Part shown: piece by piece, positions 8,407 to 19,480 of the stretch
How the letters are laid out: each line of letters begins with the position of its first letter
Position numbering within the stretch: the stretch's first letter is position 1
Origin: Pelargonium cotyledonis
Taxonomy: Eukaryota > Streptophyta > Magnoliopsida > Geraniales > Geraniaceae
Reading direction: 5' to 3'
Length of the DNA: 20,518 nt
Assembly (NCBI GenBank): GCA_036897625.1
Contig: JAYMTA010001341.1
Location: forward strand, 1 to 20,518
Notes under the pieces: generated by a model
The model's input: only the letters and a program-made list of their open reading frames with translations
The model's database searches: none
Told to the model about the DNA's origin: nothing
Translations under genes and position numbers: made by a program

Positions 8407-11400
8407 CAAATGCGAGAAGAGTTCCGGAGGTTCCTCCGACATGAACTGCACCAAAAAGGTCGTCTTGAACCTGGCTGTTCCCAGTGGTTCTGTAAGCGCT
8501 CTTCTATCTTTCCATCTTCAACGTTTTTGTTTAATTTTCCCCGCGAATGTTGTTGTGGTTTGTGTGTCTAGAAACTTCTTCAGCTTCTACGGTTGCTTTT
8601 GTTCCTTTTCTGTTGTGAAAGGGCTATGCTTTTCTAGGCTTAAATGTGAAAAACTTGCTACTTGATACACTGCTCCTCAAGAACTGTCTGGTGGATGTGT
8701 CTATACTATTCCTAAATCAGTTGGAAAACTGGGTTGGATATGTATGCTCAGAATATCAATTGATTGTCTGATGTGAGTCAAGTGATATGCTTAGACAATA
8801 TATATTTAAATCGAATATGTAACTAACGAGCGAACGGTGTTTAACAAGGAAGTATTATGCCTGATTTTGGCTTTGGTGCTTGGGAATCAATTTGCCATAG
8901 AATGATGATGGGGTTCAACTTCAATCCCCTCAAGTTTGGAAAAGAGAAGAATGAATGGGGAGGGAATGATTAATGATATTGCTCGTGTCTTACATTCAAA
9001 TGTGATTGATTTTGTTTGCTTTCTTTTAGAGTGGGGGAGAGGCCTCCATTATTGCAGAAATAGTGGAAGTGGAGGAGAATTCATCCAACAGGATGCAAAC
9101 CGTTCGTATCCCACCTGTTTTAACAATTAGGAAATCTGCTGCTTATGCCCTGTATCAGCTAAATTATATAAGGGTATGAATACACTATCATATCACTTAC
9201 ATTTTAATATTTTATTGTGGGAGACCTATATTTCGTGTACTCACAACAGTTCTGTCCTGCAGTAGGGTAGTTAGCATTGATGATAGGAACTACTTAATCT
9301 TAGCATTATATGCATGCATTTTAAATGCAGAGTAAAAACCCAAATTTGCAATGATACTGCAAAGAATATTGTGTTGAACAATATTATGCTTAAGTGAACA
9401 TGGTAGTGGAAAGGAAAGTTATTAGGACTTCTGGTAGCACAAACATGTGCAATTTGAAAACCTTGCGTACTTGATAATTTTGTTCTGTGAAGTTTCTACA
9501 TCTGACATCTACTTTACTGGCATCATTTGTCCAGGATGTTCCGTATAAACCTGAAGAACTCTTTGTGAAGACACGGAAATGTGAACGTGATGCTGATGCA
9601 AAAGTTGTGAAGATATGTGAGAGGCAAGCTATCTCTCATATTATATTTTTATAATTTCCTTTATTTCCAAATGCTTATGTTGGGTGTGATTTAATTTCAT
9701 AACGTCTATGTGGACTGCTTTTTTTTATTATTGTTATTATTATAAAAGAATCGTAAGTATTTAACATTCTGGTGTTTTCTTAATTACAAGAAACATTGTT
9801 TTAGGGACCTTATTGATATGATAGTCACTGCAATTTTTGAATGGTTGTTACTACTGTATGACAAAGACATCAGTTTAGACAATCCTAGGTCCAGTGACAC
9901 TGTCATTTCTATTTGAGTAGAAACTTTAAGTTTATCTTATTCTTTTTGTATGTTTGCAAATCTTTTTAACTGGCTTCTAACATCTGCTATTTAGATTACG
10001 GGATGAAAAAGGTCACATTATTGAGCATACTCAGGTGACATTACCATCTTGAATCTCATTTGCTTTTCAACTTACCATTAAGTTTGTGAGTGATAGAATG
10101 TGTGTGATTGTAACTCTGTTTTGAACTATGAGCAAACACTAGAGATTGTTGTTATTGATGTATGTACAAATAACCAATAATATCTTCTGTAATTTGAAAG
10201 TAAAATATCTAGTACTTAAACAATTTACACAATTAATACAATACCCCATTTTACTTTGAACCATCTATTCATTGTGTCAAACTTTACTCCAGCTATTTGT
10301 AATAGCTTAATATAGGTGCATTTACATATAAAGCTAGTATGTCATAATAAATTGATAACTGAAGTTTGTGAGTTGATGATCTTTGTAAATCCATGATAAC
10401 AATTTCGATGTATGACAATACCATTTTCATTTGTGGTCATACACTTGCTTTGCACATTAGCTTTAGATTATGGTGAAACTCATTTTTGAAATTTACTGGC
10501 AATTGTGATACTTTCGTTATGCTTCGTTGACCAATTTGTTATACAATTGTTTGTTTGCAAATTTTTTTATCAAGTCCTTCCTACTTCTTTTTGCCTAGCC
10601 AATATGCTGCCCTTGTGGACCCCAGCGACGAGTGCCTTCATCATGTGGAAATGTTTGTATGTACCTCTATGCTTTTAGCATTTTGCAGCTTACTGTGGTG
10701 GTTAGTAATTTTTAACTTTGTTGGGATTAGTTGACAAGATAACAAAAGGAAAGGCCAATACTGCACATTGCCTCCGGTTTCCTGGTGATTGGTATGACCT
10801 TTAGCAATTCTCTTTTACTACTTCGATTTTCAATCTCTATTTGATCTACTTCTTCTATTAACAATCCACTTTAGCATGTATGAAAATTTAATTAAGGCAA
10901 GCCTATGTCTAAAAGGGTAAAATGGACTCACCTAAGACTCCCAAAACTACGTAGTATTGATTAAGTGATTCCTAAAATGCTCAAAACTACGTAGTTTAAC
11001 CAAAAAAAATAAACCCTAAAGAAATAAAATTTTCTCACTTTCTCGGGGCCACCATTTTCTCTCCCCTCTACTGGTTCCAATCAAGTCTTCCTCCACCACC
11101 ACCACCACCTCTTATTGTCTAGACACCAACATGCCAATAATAAGCTAACCTCAATGTCATGACAATTGATTTGTATTATAGATTTACACTAAGTTGTGAA
11201 AGTATTCAAAAGCATGAGGTTCAATGGAATATGATATAGTTGTGAGTTCAAGAAGCATGGTGGCGTTAGAAGATTTGACCCTCCAAAATTTTCCAGCATT
11301 GGGTTAATTTTATTTTCGAAAACTTAACTTATTGCTTTTCAATCCAAACATATTCTGATGAGAATTTTATAAACTTAATACTGTGTTTGTTGATGATCAA

Positions 11401-14400
11401 ACAACAATTTCTTTTTGTTATGTGGCACAATTAGCAGCACACATTTTTACAGTCACCAACACCGGCAAATGATATATTAGCTACTTTCTTTGAGCTTATG
11501 TTCTTCATAGACTGTCTTATTTGGCATACTTCTTCATTGATATTTTCTCTTAATAAGCTGTTTTATTTATATAAACATAACTTTGTCATCTATACTATTT
11601 TAAGTGCCTCTTTGACTTGGGTCTAAAGAGCATAGTAGGATTTGTGGTCATATTGTTGGCGTGTTTCCAAAATAAGTAAAATCAGGCCTTACAGTTGCCT
11701 TGAGTTCTTATCTTTATTAATCTTTCAAGATAAGACAAGTAACCCATATGTCTCAATGAATTTGATATAGTGTACGTTAGTCTGGATTGTTTGTAATGTA
11801 GCCTTAGGTCAGCATATATCAAGTTTATATTAGCATGTGCAACTCTGTATAGGAGTAATTTACAGGTTAGATTCATTTGCATCTAACAATATAGCTTGAA
11901 ATTCTGTTTATGTTTTGCACACAAATTTTGAGGGTACTGATTCAATAACACTTGACAAAGATAGATTTAGTGAGGAAATGCACCAAAACAAATATAAATC
12001 ACCTTGACAAAGTGAACTGCAACGTTCAACACAAAAGAACAGCTTTGGGTCAATATAAGAGCCATTTATAGCCAATACACCAGTCCAAAATGTACTCTAG
12101 ATTGGTTACAAAGGAAAGAGTATATATGGTTACAAACCAAGTCGTTAATGTGGCACCGCGCGATTAGTTGGTGAGAAAGTGGGGTCCCCTCACGTGCAAG
12201 CCTCACATTTTTCGCTTAATGTTGGGCTCAATATGTGTACAATCAGGGGACTTTTAAATCAGAAGTCCCACTCATGTGTAGGTATTTATCTTCACACGTG
12301 GGCCGCTGCAGTCATTTCATCTGCACTTGGATCAAAACCAACTTTGATACCATGTAAATTTTAAAAAATAATTCATCTATTCACAATGGGTAAACGCCCA
12401 ATTTATAGTACAAGGAGAATCAATCAAGATCCTAATCATTCTATCAATCCCTAATGTACTTTAATGTAACAGAACAAATATTCTAACAACCTCCTCATTG
12501 CCTTCTTGTTGACATTTCAATCTTTTAGTTACCTTTGAATAAATCATATATTTTTATCCACTTAGGTTCCATGTTTTTGGTATTGGGCAGCGCTCTCTGG
12601 GATTCAATGTCCATATCGAAGTGAAGAAAGGATCCAAAGTTTCGGTATAACTTTCTCAATGTCTTTTTAATATCTATAATTATTTTCTTATTTCAAAATA
12701 AATATATATTATTTTCTGATTATAAATATACTCTCCAATTTTTAATTATTAAAAAAAGTATTGTAGAAAATGGTTTGACTTTATTCCTTTTCAATTCTCC
12801 AAACTTCGAAACTTAAATAGTTACTGATAAAGGAAATTTTTTTTAATGATTGTATTCAAACATAAGAAACGGAAGATAACATGGTACCCAAAAAAGCTTT
12901 ATGTCTACAGTATATATATGTAAAAGAGACAGCTATTTCATTGCTTTTGTAATGCATTGTACAAGTTTATTTTGTAAACATAGATTTTTTTTTCTGTAAT
13001 GTAGGTAGATGTGAAGTAGGTTTATTAATTTTACATTTTCCACTAATAAATTACCTGATGAAAGTATGAAACTGAAGCAATATATTTGTAATAGAAATAC
13101 TGAGTAAACTTTGAAGTTTGAACTTTAGTAGTACTGTCCTCGAAGAGACTTGGCCTGCTCATTTGCTTATAGCCAATGTGAATTTTTTATATTGTTACAT
13201 TTATATTCAAAAATTTATTGTTCAAATTTCTTTAATGTAATTTGAAAAGTTAAAATTTTAATATTACGGTGAAACTGTGAAACCTATAAATTGGGTAGGA
13301 GTGTGGGTGGATTTCATATGTAATGCACTTCTCTTTATTCTTTCTCCTTTTTGTTTTAGAATTAAGTCATGTTCGTTTTACCTTTGTTTGTTATTAGTAC
13401 ATTAAGCTCATGTTTAGTAAACCCAATGTCATCAATACAAGCATGATTCTTTTTCTTTCTTTTTTTAAATGTTGAATTATAAATGATGATGGGATAAAAC
13501 ACCAAAATGGTCCTTCTACTATCAAGAATGAACCAATTTAGTCTTTATACTTTCAAATTAACCAATTTAGTCCCCTTACTATCCAAGAATGAACCAAATT
13601 AAACATTTTCGTTTGTTGACTATTAAAAATGCTAATGTGGTTTTAAATATATTCTAAAAAATATTTGCATTGTCAGCACCTATGTGGCATTAAATACACT
13701 CAAAATAAAAAATAAATAAAAGTTTGCACTCGTAGCGCCTATGTGGCATTGAATAACTAAATAAAAATTTGGTACAGTCCATAACATTATTATTTATCTG
13801 AAGAAAATTAAATAATTGACATGTGTAGTTTTCACTCCAATGCTCATTATGAGTTTTTATTTTTTATTTTTTTAATGCCACAACAACATATTTAACGGTC
13901 AACTGACAGAAAGAACTAAATTAGTTCATTTGAAAGTACAAAGAACAATTTCTTTGATTCTTGATTGTACAAGGACCATTTTGTTGCTTTATCCATGATG
14001 ACTTCATATTAGTTGTCTAATGAGTTTGTTGGAAACTTTGTACTCACAGGAAGTTACAGTTGGTCCTGAGAACAGAACAGTTATATCGAATGATAACTTT
14101 TTAAGGGTTAATCTGATTGGGGATTTTGCTGGGTACACAAATATTCCATCATTTGAGGACTTCTACCTCGTAATCCCAAGGCAGGTATATATGCTTGGTT
14201 CACTTAACAGCTATGAACCAGATTACCAGACCCTTTCTTGATTCGTTTGTGCATTTTCTCAGATAGTAAATTAAGGATTCTGGAAATGTGTTTAATGTTC
14301 ATACATAAATCTGAATGTTTGGGATGATGTGAATTATCCAAAAAGGCAAAAACTGATTGGACTCCGATGATTGAGTTTACTTTCATACAGTTTGAGGTTT

Positions 14401-17400
14401 AGTTTAGTTTATTATTATATTTCTGAGGGTTTTTTTTTCTTCTCTTGTTGAAGGGTGACCCTGGTCAACCGCAGAACTTGGGGAGTAATTATTCTATGTG
14501 GATGCTGCTTGAGAGAGTGAGATTTACCTTAGATGGCCTTGAATGTAACAAAATTGGTGTCAGCTTTGAGGCTTTCAATGGGCAACCTAACTTCTGTGCC
14601 TCTCCATATTGGAGTTGCTTGCATAATCAGTTGTGGAATTACTGGGATGTTAGTATATGGAATTAAAAGTTGTACTTCTTGTGTTTTACATATGTTGATT
14701 ATGGTTTTGGCTTATTCTCATCTTATATGGTGCATATTAGATATGTCTCTGTTCGCTTTTGTTATATTTTAACTAGTAGAACACAAAATTGTCTTTCTTT
14801 TAGTTGCAAATAATGAATTTGTACTCATTACATTTTCAATTATTTGCCACATTTGATTACACCAGTTTGTATTTCACCTGTAGTTATTTTGGATTGAGAA
14901 GTATTTCTAATCCTGGCAGGCTGACCAAAATCGCATTAAGAGGAATCAATTACCATTATATGGTGTGCAAGGAAAGTTTGAGAGGATAAACCAGCATCCA
15001 GTTATGTTTCTTCAATGATGTATTTCATTTTCTCAAGGACTTATATAATTTGAAATTTTGATTATTTGAAATGATTGCAGAATGCAGGGACTCATTCATT
15101 TTCCATTGGAGTTACTGAAGTTCTCAATACAAACCTTATGATAGAACTAAGTGCTGATGACATTGAATATGTGTATCAAAGGTAAATTCTTTTTCCCTGT
15201 TTTATTCCTCTCTTTTTTAGTTTTTAACTTTTCCTTTCCAGACAACTTTTAATAAAAACCAACATATCTCAACCTAAATTTACGATGTTATTATCTTAAG
15301 GCGTGATGTATGGAATGCTTTGTTTGGAGCATTTTTGTTGCTGTTTTTCATTTTAACAGAATCTTGGTTTTCAACAATATATTTCATTTGATCTCACATA
15401 TATGGGCATATTTTAATTTTTTATAGGAGTCCTGGGAATATTTTAAGTATCACTGTCCCAACGTTTGAAGCCCTTACTCAGTTTGGAGTTGCTACAATCA
15501 CTACTAAGAATACAGGTGAAGTGGAAGCTTCATATAGCTTAACGGTATTTCTTCCCAGTCATTTTCTGCAAAATTTCCATGTTTGGAATATATCACAATT
15601 TCATTTTGAAGTGCCTGAAATCTTCATATGGCTCTAGGTTGATTGCATTACACTGAGATGTAATGTAATGCTATATTTGAAATACTTTTTTTTTTTTTTT
15701 TGGAGAAATATGAATTTATTCCATAATGTTGTTTAACAATTCTGCTGTAGGAGTTTATTTATTTGTGAATGTAGGAACACTAAAATTTCTCATAGATCTT
15801 TGACAGTACTGATTGATGCCGTCAATGGGATTCATGGTGCTAGTTTTTTTATTATTGCAGCAAGAAGTTATCATGAATCCTTAATAGTAAATTTGCATTA
15901 TCTCTAAATTCATTTTGGTGCTGTGTATCTTGAGGGAGGAAAGGGCATGGTATCCTGGAGGTGTCGAGCACCCCTTACAAGAGAGAATCACTATAATATA
16001 TTCTACGACTAGCTTTTATATAAAGGGAGACATAACCCCCAGTAGCATTTTTTAGGCTTACTTGATAGAATTATGATCGAAGCAAAGAAATTAAGGATTT
16101 GGTTTTTGGGAAAATATAGTGAAACTCTTTTGTCATACGATAGAATTCTGTTTTCTATTGTAACATGCTGGCTTGGTTTTCAGAAAAGAAAATAAGGATT
16201 TGGTTTCTGGGAAAATATAGTGAAACTTTTTTGTCATGTGATAGAATTCTGTTTTCTATTGTAACATGTTGGCTTGGTTTTCAGCAATGATGAATACCTT
16301 TTATTGTTGCAGTTTGACTGCTTGAGAGGTGTCAGCCTCATGGAGGTATACTCTCTAGAGTCCTTCATCTTACTTTTTTAGCTCTAAACTTGGTGATGAT
16401 AAACTATCCAGTTAACTTTTTTTTAACGGCTGGATGGTATTAGGAACAATTCTTCATTATGAAGCCAAAAGAAGTTATGACTCGGCCATTCAAACTATAT
16501 CCTACAACTGATCGAGCATCAAAATATACCTGTTTAGGTAAGATTTGTGCTGAAATTATGAGCCATCTTTAACCACCTTCTTATGGAACTGACATCAATC
16601 AAAAGCATGTGCTTGAATGCAGCTATTCTAAAGGACTCTAGTTTTAGTGAGGCCGATAGAGCTGAATGTCAGTTTACTACTACAGCTACAGCACTTGACA
16701 ATGGATCACAGGTTCGGTTGCAATATAAAATATTTCTTATCAAATACTATATGACATGCAGACAAATTTGTAAGATACAAGGGAGGACACAGGAAGGATG
16801 GAAAAATGGAACTGTTCATAGTATGGAACTGCGTTAACACATGGTTTTCTGGTTTAAAGGCGTGACTAAGATTTGCTTAACATCATTAGCATATATATAT
16901 AATTGCAACCTGAATAATGTTCAGCAAAAACTTGTGGATGAACATGTACCCTCTAGTGTGCTTCTCTCTTCTATGCACATAGGAATAAGGGTACAACATT
17001 GTTACACATAAAGTTGTTTGGAATTGACAGAAATGTTGGCAGAAGAATTTATTGAATGTATCTAGGATCCCAAATTGGACTGTGATTAAAAATAAAATAA
17101 AAATTTGGACTGTGATGTGAATTATATTCCCCTGTCGATGTAAGAAAATGTCAACTTTTGCTTGGTTGTAATAGTGAAATCTGTGTTTATGTTCTCTGTG
17201 GCTGCTGTGGATTTATGATTAAATGATACTGAAATGGATTATTTATCACAGATTGCTCCATTTGAACCACCAAAGGGTAGTAGAAATGGTATCTTTGAGT
17301 ATATTGAGAGCATTTGGGAGAAATTATGGGTAGCTTTAAGTGATTTCATCACTGGAAGAACTTGCAGGTAGGATGCACTCAATGCAAAGTTGTGTTTTAA

Positions 17401-18075
17401 CGTCGTGACATATATGCATTCATTACAACTATATTTATTTGATGATGCTGTTGGATGAACAGAAGGAAATGCTCGGGTTTTTTCGATTTTAGCTGCCACA
17501 TACAGTACATATGCATGAGCTGGGCAGTGTTGTTTGGTCTTTTTCTGGCAATTTTTCCAACAGGTAAAGAAATTATTTTCCCTTTGTTGTTTCCAATCTG
17601 GCCACATAACTGATAACACATTAGTGAAGGAATTGCAGGTATTGTGCTACTATGGCTTTTACATCAAAAAGGACTCTTTGATCCTCTCTACGACTGGTGG
17701 GAAGATCACTGTTGTGGCGATGGTGAGAGCAGCAGGGACATTAGGAGGCACAGAATAACTGTAGACCATTCCTACATGTATCGTGAGAACGAAACAAGGC
17801 ACCACAGGCACGGGACTCATAAGCGAAGAAGCAGCATCCATAATGTCGACGTTTACAAGCACAGGCAGAGGCAGAAGCAGAAGCAGAAGCATACAGAAAA
17901 GGATGCAAGTTATCATTATTATCTTCATCGAGTGCAGAAGGACAAACACAAACATAGACATTCTAGTTTGAGGCAGTTTCACCGAAAGGAGGAGGAGGAG
18001 GATCATCATCTTGGCTTAGGACACCGCAGACGCTTGAAAGAAAAGGAGTTGAAGTTGCCTAGACAGCACCAATAG
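8288..18075 (+). CDS. HAP2: HAP2/GCS1 gamete fusogen, 18 exons
   Basis: Sperm-cell single-pass membrane protein that drives gamete membrane fusion; its ectodomain is known to have a class II fusogen fold. Exons: 8288-8491, 9030-9173, 9535-9623, 9995-10034, 10599-10656, 10731-10791, 12566-12644, 14050-14184, 14454-14648, 14920-15000, 15081-15181, 15427-15544, 16313-16345, 16444-16537, 16623-16711, 17252-17367, 17463-17563, 17639-18075. Together they make 724 codons plus TAG, close to the roughly 700 residues of the Arabidopsis protein. Signal peptide about 1-30, ending before VEILSKS. The Cys-rich CCPCGPQRR segment (about 162-170) lies in the region the family literature links to the fusion surface. 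The HAP2-GCS1 core spans about 226-335 ([34 protein letters not shown]). TM about 562-587, then [10 protein letters not shown] and a basic His/Lys/Gln-rich tail. N-glycosylation sequons lie near N53, N233 and N282. One GC-AG intron follows exon 3. Confidence 0.95.
9624..9994 (+). other. GC-AG intron in HAP2 (intron 3)
   Basis: Exon 3 must end at GAGAG and exon 4 begin at ATTACGG for the frame to read ICERLRDEKG as in the family. The donor is then AG|GCAAGC and the acceptor TTTAG. AG|GCAAG is the usual form of the minor GC-AG intron class, handled by the U2 spliceosome. No GT donor nearby keeps the frame. Confidence 0.85.
10925..10998. repeat. Direct repeat with ACTACGTAGT palindromes
   Basis: CTCAAAACTACGTAGT or a close form appears twice, 40 bp apart (10-bp palindromes at 10946-10955 and 10986-10995; the second extends to 14 bp, 10984-10997). 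It lies in HAP2 intron 6 and is probably the remnant of a short repeat; no function is evident. Confidence 0.5.
11935..12184 (-). mobile_element. LTR-like AT-rich block next to the TRIM fragment
   Basis: On the minus strand it carries a duplicated TTTGTAACC/TTTGTAACCAATC phrase and GGCTATAAATGGCTC, a TATA-type motif, where the second LTR of the TRIM fragment should be. It does not match the first LTR. It could be a different element into which, or next to which, the TRIM inserted. Edges are not defined. Confidence 0.3.
12185..12488 (-). mobile_element. TRIM-like retroelement fragment: LTR, PBS, internal part
   Basis: Read on the minus strand, a 136-bp LTR (12488-12353) starts TGTTAGAATATT and ends TTTACA. 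It contains TATAAATTGGG and is followed at once by TGGTATCAAAG (12352-12342), a near match to the primer binding site for initiator tRNA-Met, TGGTATCAGAG. The internal part runs to a polypurine-like CACGTGAGGGGA (12196-12185). No matching second LTR follows, so the copy is truncated or recombined. Short LTRs with no coding capacity are typical of TRIMs. It lies in HAP2 intron 6. Confidence 0.7.
13492..13994. mobile_element. Long-TIR non-autonomous DNA transposon in HAP2 intron 7
   Basis: GGATAAAACACCAAAATGGTCC at the left is mirrored by the reverse complement of the right end (GGATAAAGCAACAAAATGG). The match runs for about 80 bp at roughly 75-80% identity, and both arms carry the phrase CTTTCAAAT. 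The 503-bp element has no transposase frame. The flanks read ATGATG on both sides, a possible 5-6-bp target duplication, but the left flank is itself a GAT repeat. The long TIRs suggest a Mutator-like MITE; the superfamily is uncertain. It ends 55 bp before exon 8. Confidence 0.75.
16085..16284. repeat. Tandem duplication of about 100 bp with doubled 3' splice-like ends
   Basis: Two copies (about 16085-16183 and 16185-16284) share long identical runs, including GATAGAATTCTGTTTTCTA, with only a handful of mismatches, so the duplication is recent. Each copy ends in TTGGTTTTCAG, a good 3' splice acceptor. The true exon 13 acceptor is TTGTTGCAG at 16312, so two decoy acceptors stand 28 and 129 bp upstream. 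Confidence 0.85.
17862..17892 (+). repeat. CAG/AGG/AAG codon repeat in the HAP2 tail
   Basis: A short degenerate trinucleotide run encodes alternating basic and Gln residues ([10 protein letters not shown]) in the cytoplasmic tail. HAP2 tails are known to be basic and often His-rich; this one swaps part of the His content for Lys/Gln, probably through repeat slippage. Confidence 0.7.
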
Positions 18076-18640
18076 TTGGTGTAACAAAAATTACCAGTAC
18101 GTAAAAGTTTCTACTGTTCTATACCCAACACGAGCACGACATGATTTAAGCTGTTTAGGCATGGCATGATTATAATCCTGTTGCTACACTATTAATGATT
18201 ATGTTGTGTTTGTGTTGTGTTGAAGCTACCAGTAAAACACGGATGACACAATAACACCTATACTGATGTTGAAATAGTGTGATATCGTATCATTGGTTAA
18301 TCACTAATTTAATATCTTTTCTGCCTCCAATCTATTTGTTCTCATTGCATCTCTTCTCTTCTCTTCTGTCCGTCCTATTTAATTTGTTTCCATTACATCT
18401 CTTTCTTATCCACAAGTCTATATATCTATCGTCTGAATTTATTCTTCTTAGGATAAGAGGAACCAACCAACATGACCATTAAACGTGTTTAATAATCATA
18501 TTAGTTTTAAATATTTGAACACAATACGTTTACTCGAAAGCTTGGCCATTGTTTTTTGTTGTCTTTAAAAAGTATCTCATATGGTCGAAGTGTGAGTCTT
18601 CTTGTCCATGTATGCAAATGGATATTAAAATATTCTAAAT
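18076..18640. other. HAP2 3' flank, AT-rich
   Basis: The HAP2 3' UTR should begin here, but no canonical AATAAA follows the stop closely. From about 18125 the text (CACGAGCACGACATG..., AAACGTGTTTAATAATCAT) resembles dispersed plant repeat DNA. A CTTCT-rich run with near-duplicate phrases (TTCTCATTGCATCTCTT, TTTCCATTACATCTCTT) lies at 18335-18405. Confidence 0.45.
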
Positions 18641-18648
18641 CTTTTTTT

Positions 18649-18682
18649 GATTGGCGGTTGACATAGCTCGATTGGCGCTTGA
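18649..18682. repeat. 13-bp direct repeat, period 21
   Basis: GATTGGCGGTTGA (18649-18661) and GATTGGCGCTTGA (18670-18682) differ at one base. They stand at the junction between AT-rich flank and the GC-rich repeat block and may mark an element edge. Confidence 0.55.
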
Positions 18683-18699
18683 TCTTAGGTAACCTGTAA

Positions 18700-18960
18700 C
18701 TTATGGGGACCAAGACACTAACGAACGATGACATGGGTTTGTGGTTCAGGGACACCGCCTCAGACGTGAGAGTAAGTTCGCGAATATAACCACGAGGGAT
18801 CTCTAGAGAGCTTTTGGAGAGAGAAAGTAGAGAGAGAAATGAAATTGAGAGTTATGTAATAGATCCCCTTCTTCATGTGAGAAGGGGTATTTATACTAAG
18901 CTCAATGGAGTGCCACGTGTCGTCGTGTGATTGGTCAAAACCGAAATGGACCCCACTTGG
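18700..18960 (-). promoter_or_regulatory. Minus-strand promoter-like block, possible LTR part
   Basis: Read on the minus strand: CCAAT (plus 18930-18934), G-box CACGTG (18914-18919), TATAAATA (18888-18895), a perfect 8-bp-stem hairpin (18865-18887), then a CT-rich leader. Order and spacing fit a plant RNA polymerase II promoter. No coding sequence follows within reach, so an LTR promoter (U3 to R/U5) is the best reading. No matching primer binding site or second LTR was seen. Confidence 0.5.
18865..18887. repeat. Perfect hairpin CCCCTTCT / AGAAGGGG
   Basis: Two perfect 8-bp arms with a 7-base loop, just downstream of the minus-strand TATA motif. It may be a remnant of the element's leader structure or a nuclear-factor site. 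Confidence 0.6.
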
Positions 18961-19200
18961 GAGGCTTGGAGCCTTGGTTAGCTGCATGGCGCGTTGCGTA
19001 CTGGTCGGACGCGGCCGACCCCTCGCACCGTAATGTGAGATGAGAGCGGATGATGAGGATCTTCGAAACCTTTGTCACGCGGGACATCATCCCAAGCCCT
19101 TGATGAGGCTCATGTGTGGCCCGGGGATACGGAGAGTGGAAGCGCATATCGTATTTTGCGGGGACTAGTTGTGGTTGTTTGTCAAGTGCCCGTGCCCGGA

Positions 19201-19400
19201 TGGCTCAAGCCATCATTAAGCGGTCGACAAGCCCTTAGGCAAATGTGAGCCCTTGGTTTGGGAGGAAGTGAGCCCTTGGGCGGATGCGAGCCCATGGCGT
19301 GGGTGCGGAAGGATGCAAGAGCGCGACGGCTTGGTGTGCACGGATGTTTGGGCATGGGTGCCTCGCGGTTGGCTTAAGCCATCCGCGGTCAAGGCAAGGA
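19201..19400. repeat. Short GC-rich repeats flanking the minisatellite
   Basis: GTGAGCCCTTGG occurs at about 19246 and 19267 and the related GCGAGCCCATGG follows at 19286, a unit of about 20 bp. GGCTCAAGCCATC (about 19202) and GGCTTAAGCCATC (about 19371) recur as GGTTCAGGCCATC (about 20358) on the far side of the minisatellite, so related phrases bracket the array. Confidence 0.6.
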
Positions 19401-19480
19401 TGCACGATCATGGACCGTGGCGCGGGCGCAGACGCACGCGGATAGAGGTGGGCATGAATGGAGGCGCTCGTGGGCGCGGA

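Noticed and set aside
11093..11110. CCA/CAC trinucleotide run
   Set aside because: Ordinary short microsatellite inside an intron.
12179..12364. Plus-strand 61-codon frame
   Set aside because: It lies in the TRIM-like fragment on the opposite strand and has no family resemblance.
14445..14772. Plus-strand frames that run through exon 9 into the intron
   Set aside because: The conserved part ends at 14648 with a GT donor, and family sequence resumes at 14920; the rest is intron read-through.
17239..17619. Minus-strand frame of 126 codons
   Set aside because: It is antisense to HAP2 exons 16 and 17 and their intron, with no features of its own.
17659..18009. Minus-strand frame of 116 codons, leucine-rich
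   Set aside because: It is antisense to HAP2 exon 18, whose sense frame is fully explained; CAG/GAG-rich sense codons give Leu-rich antisense.
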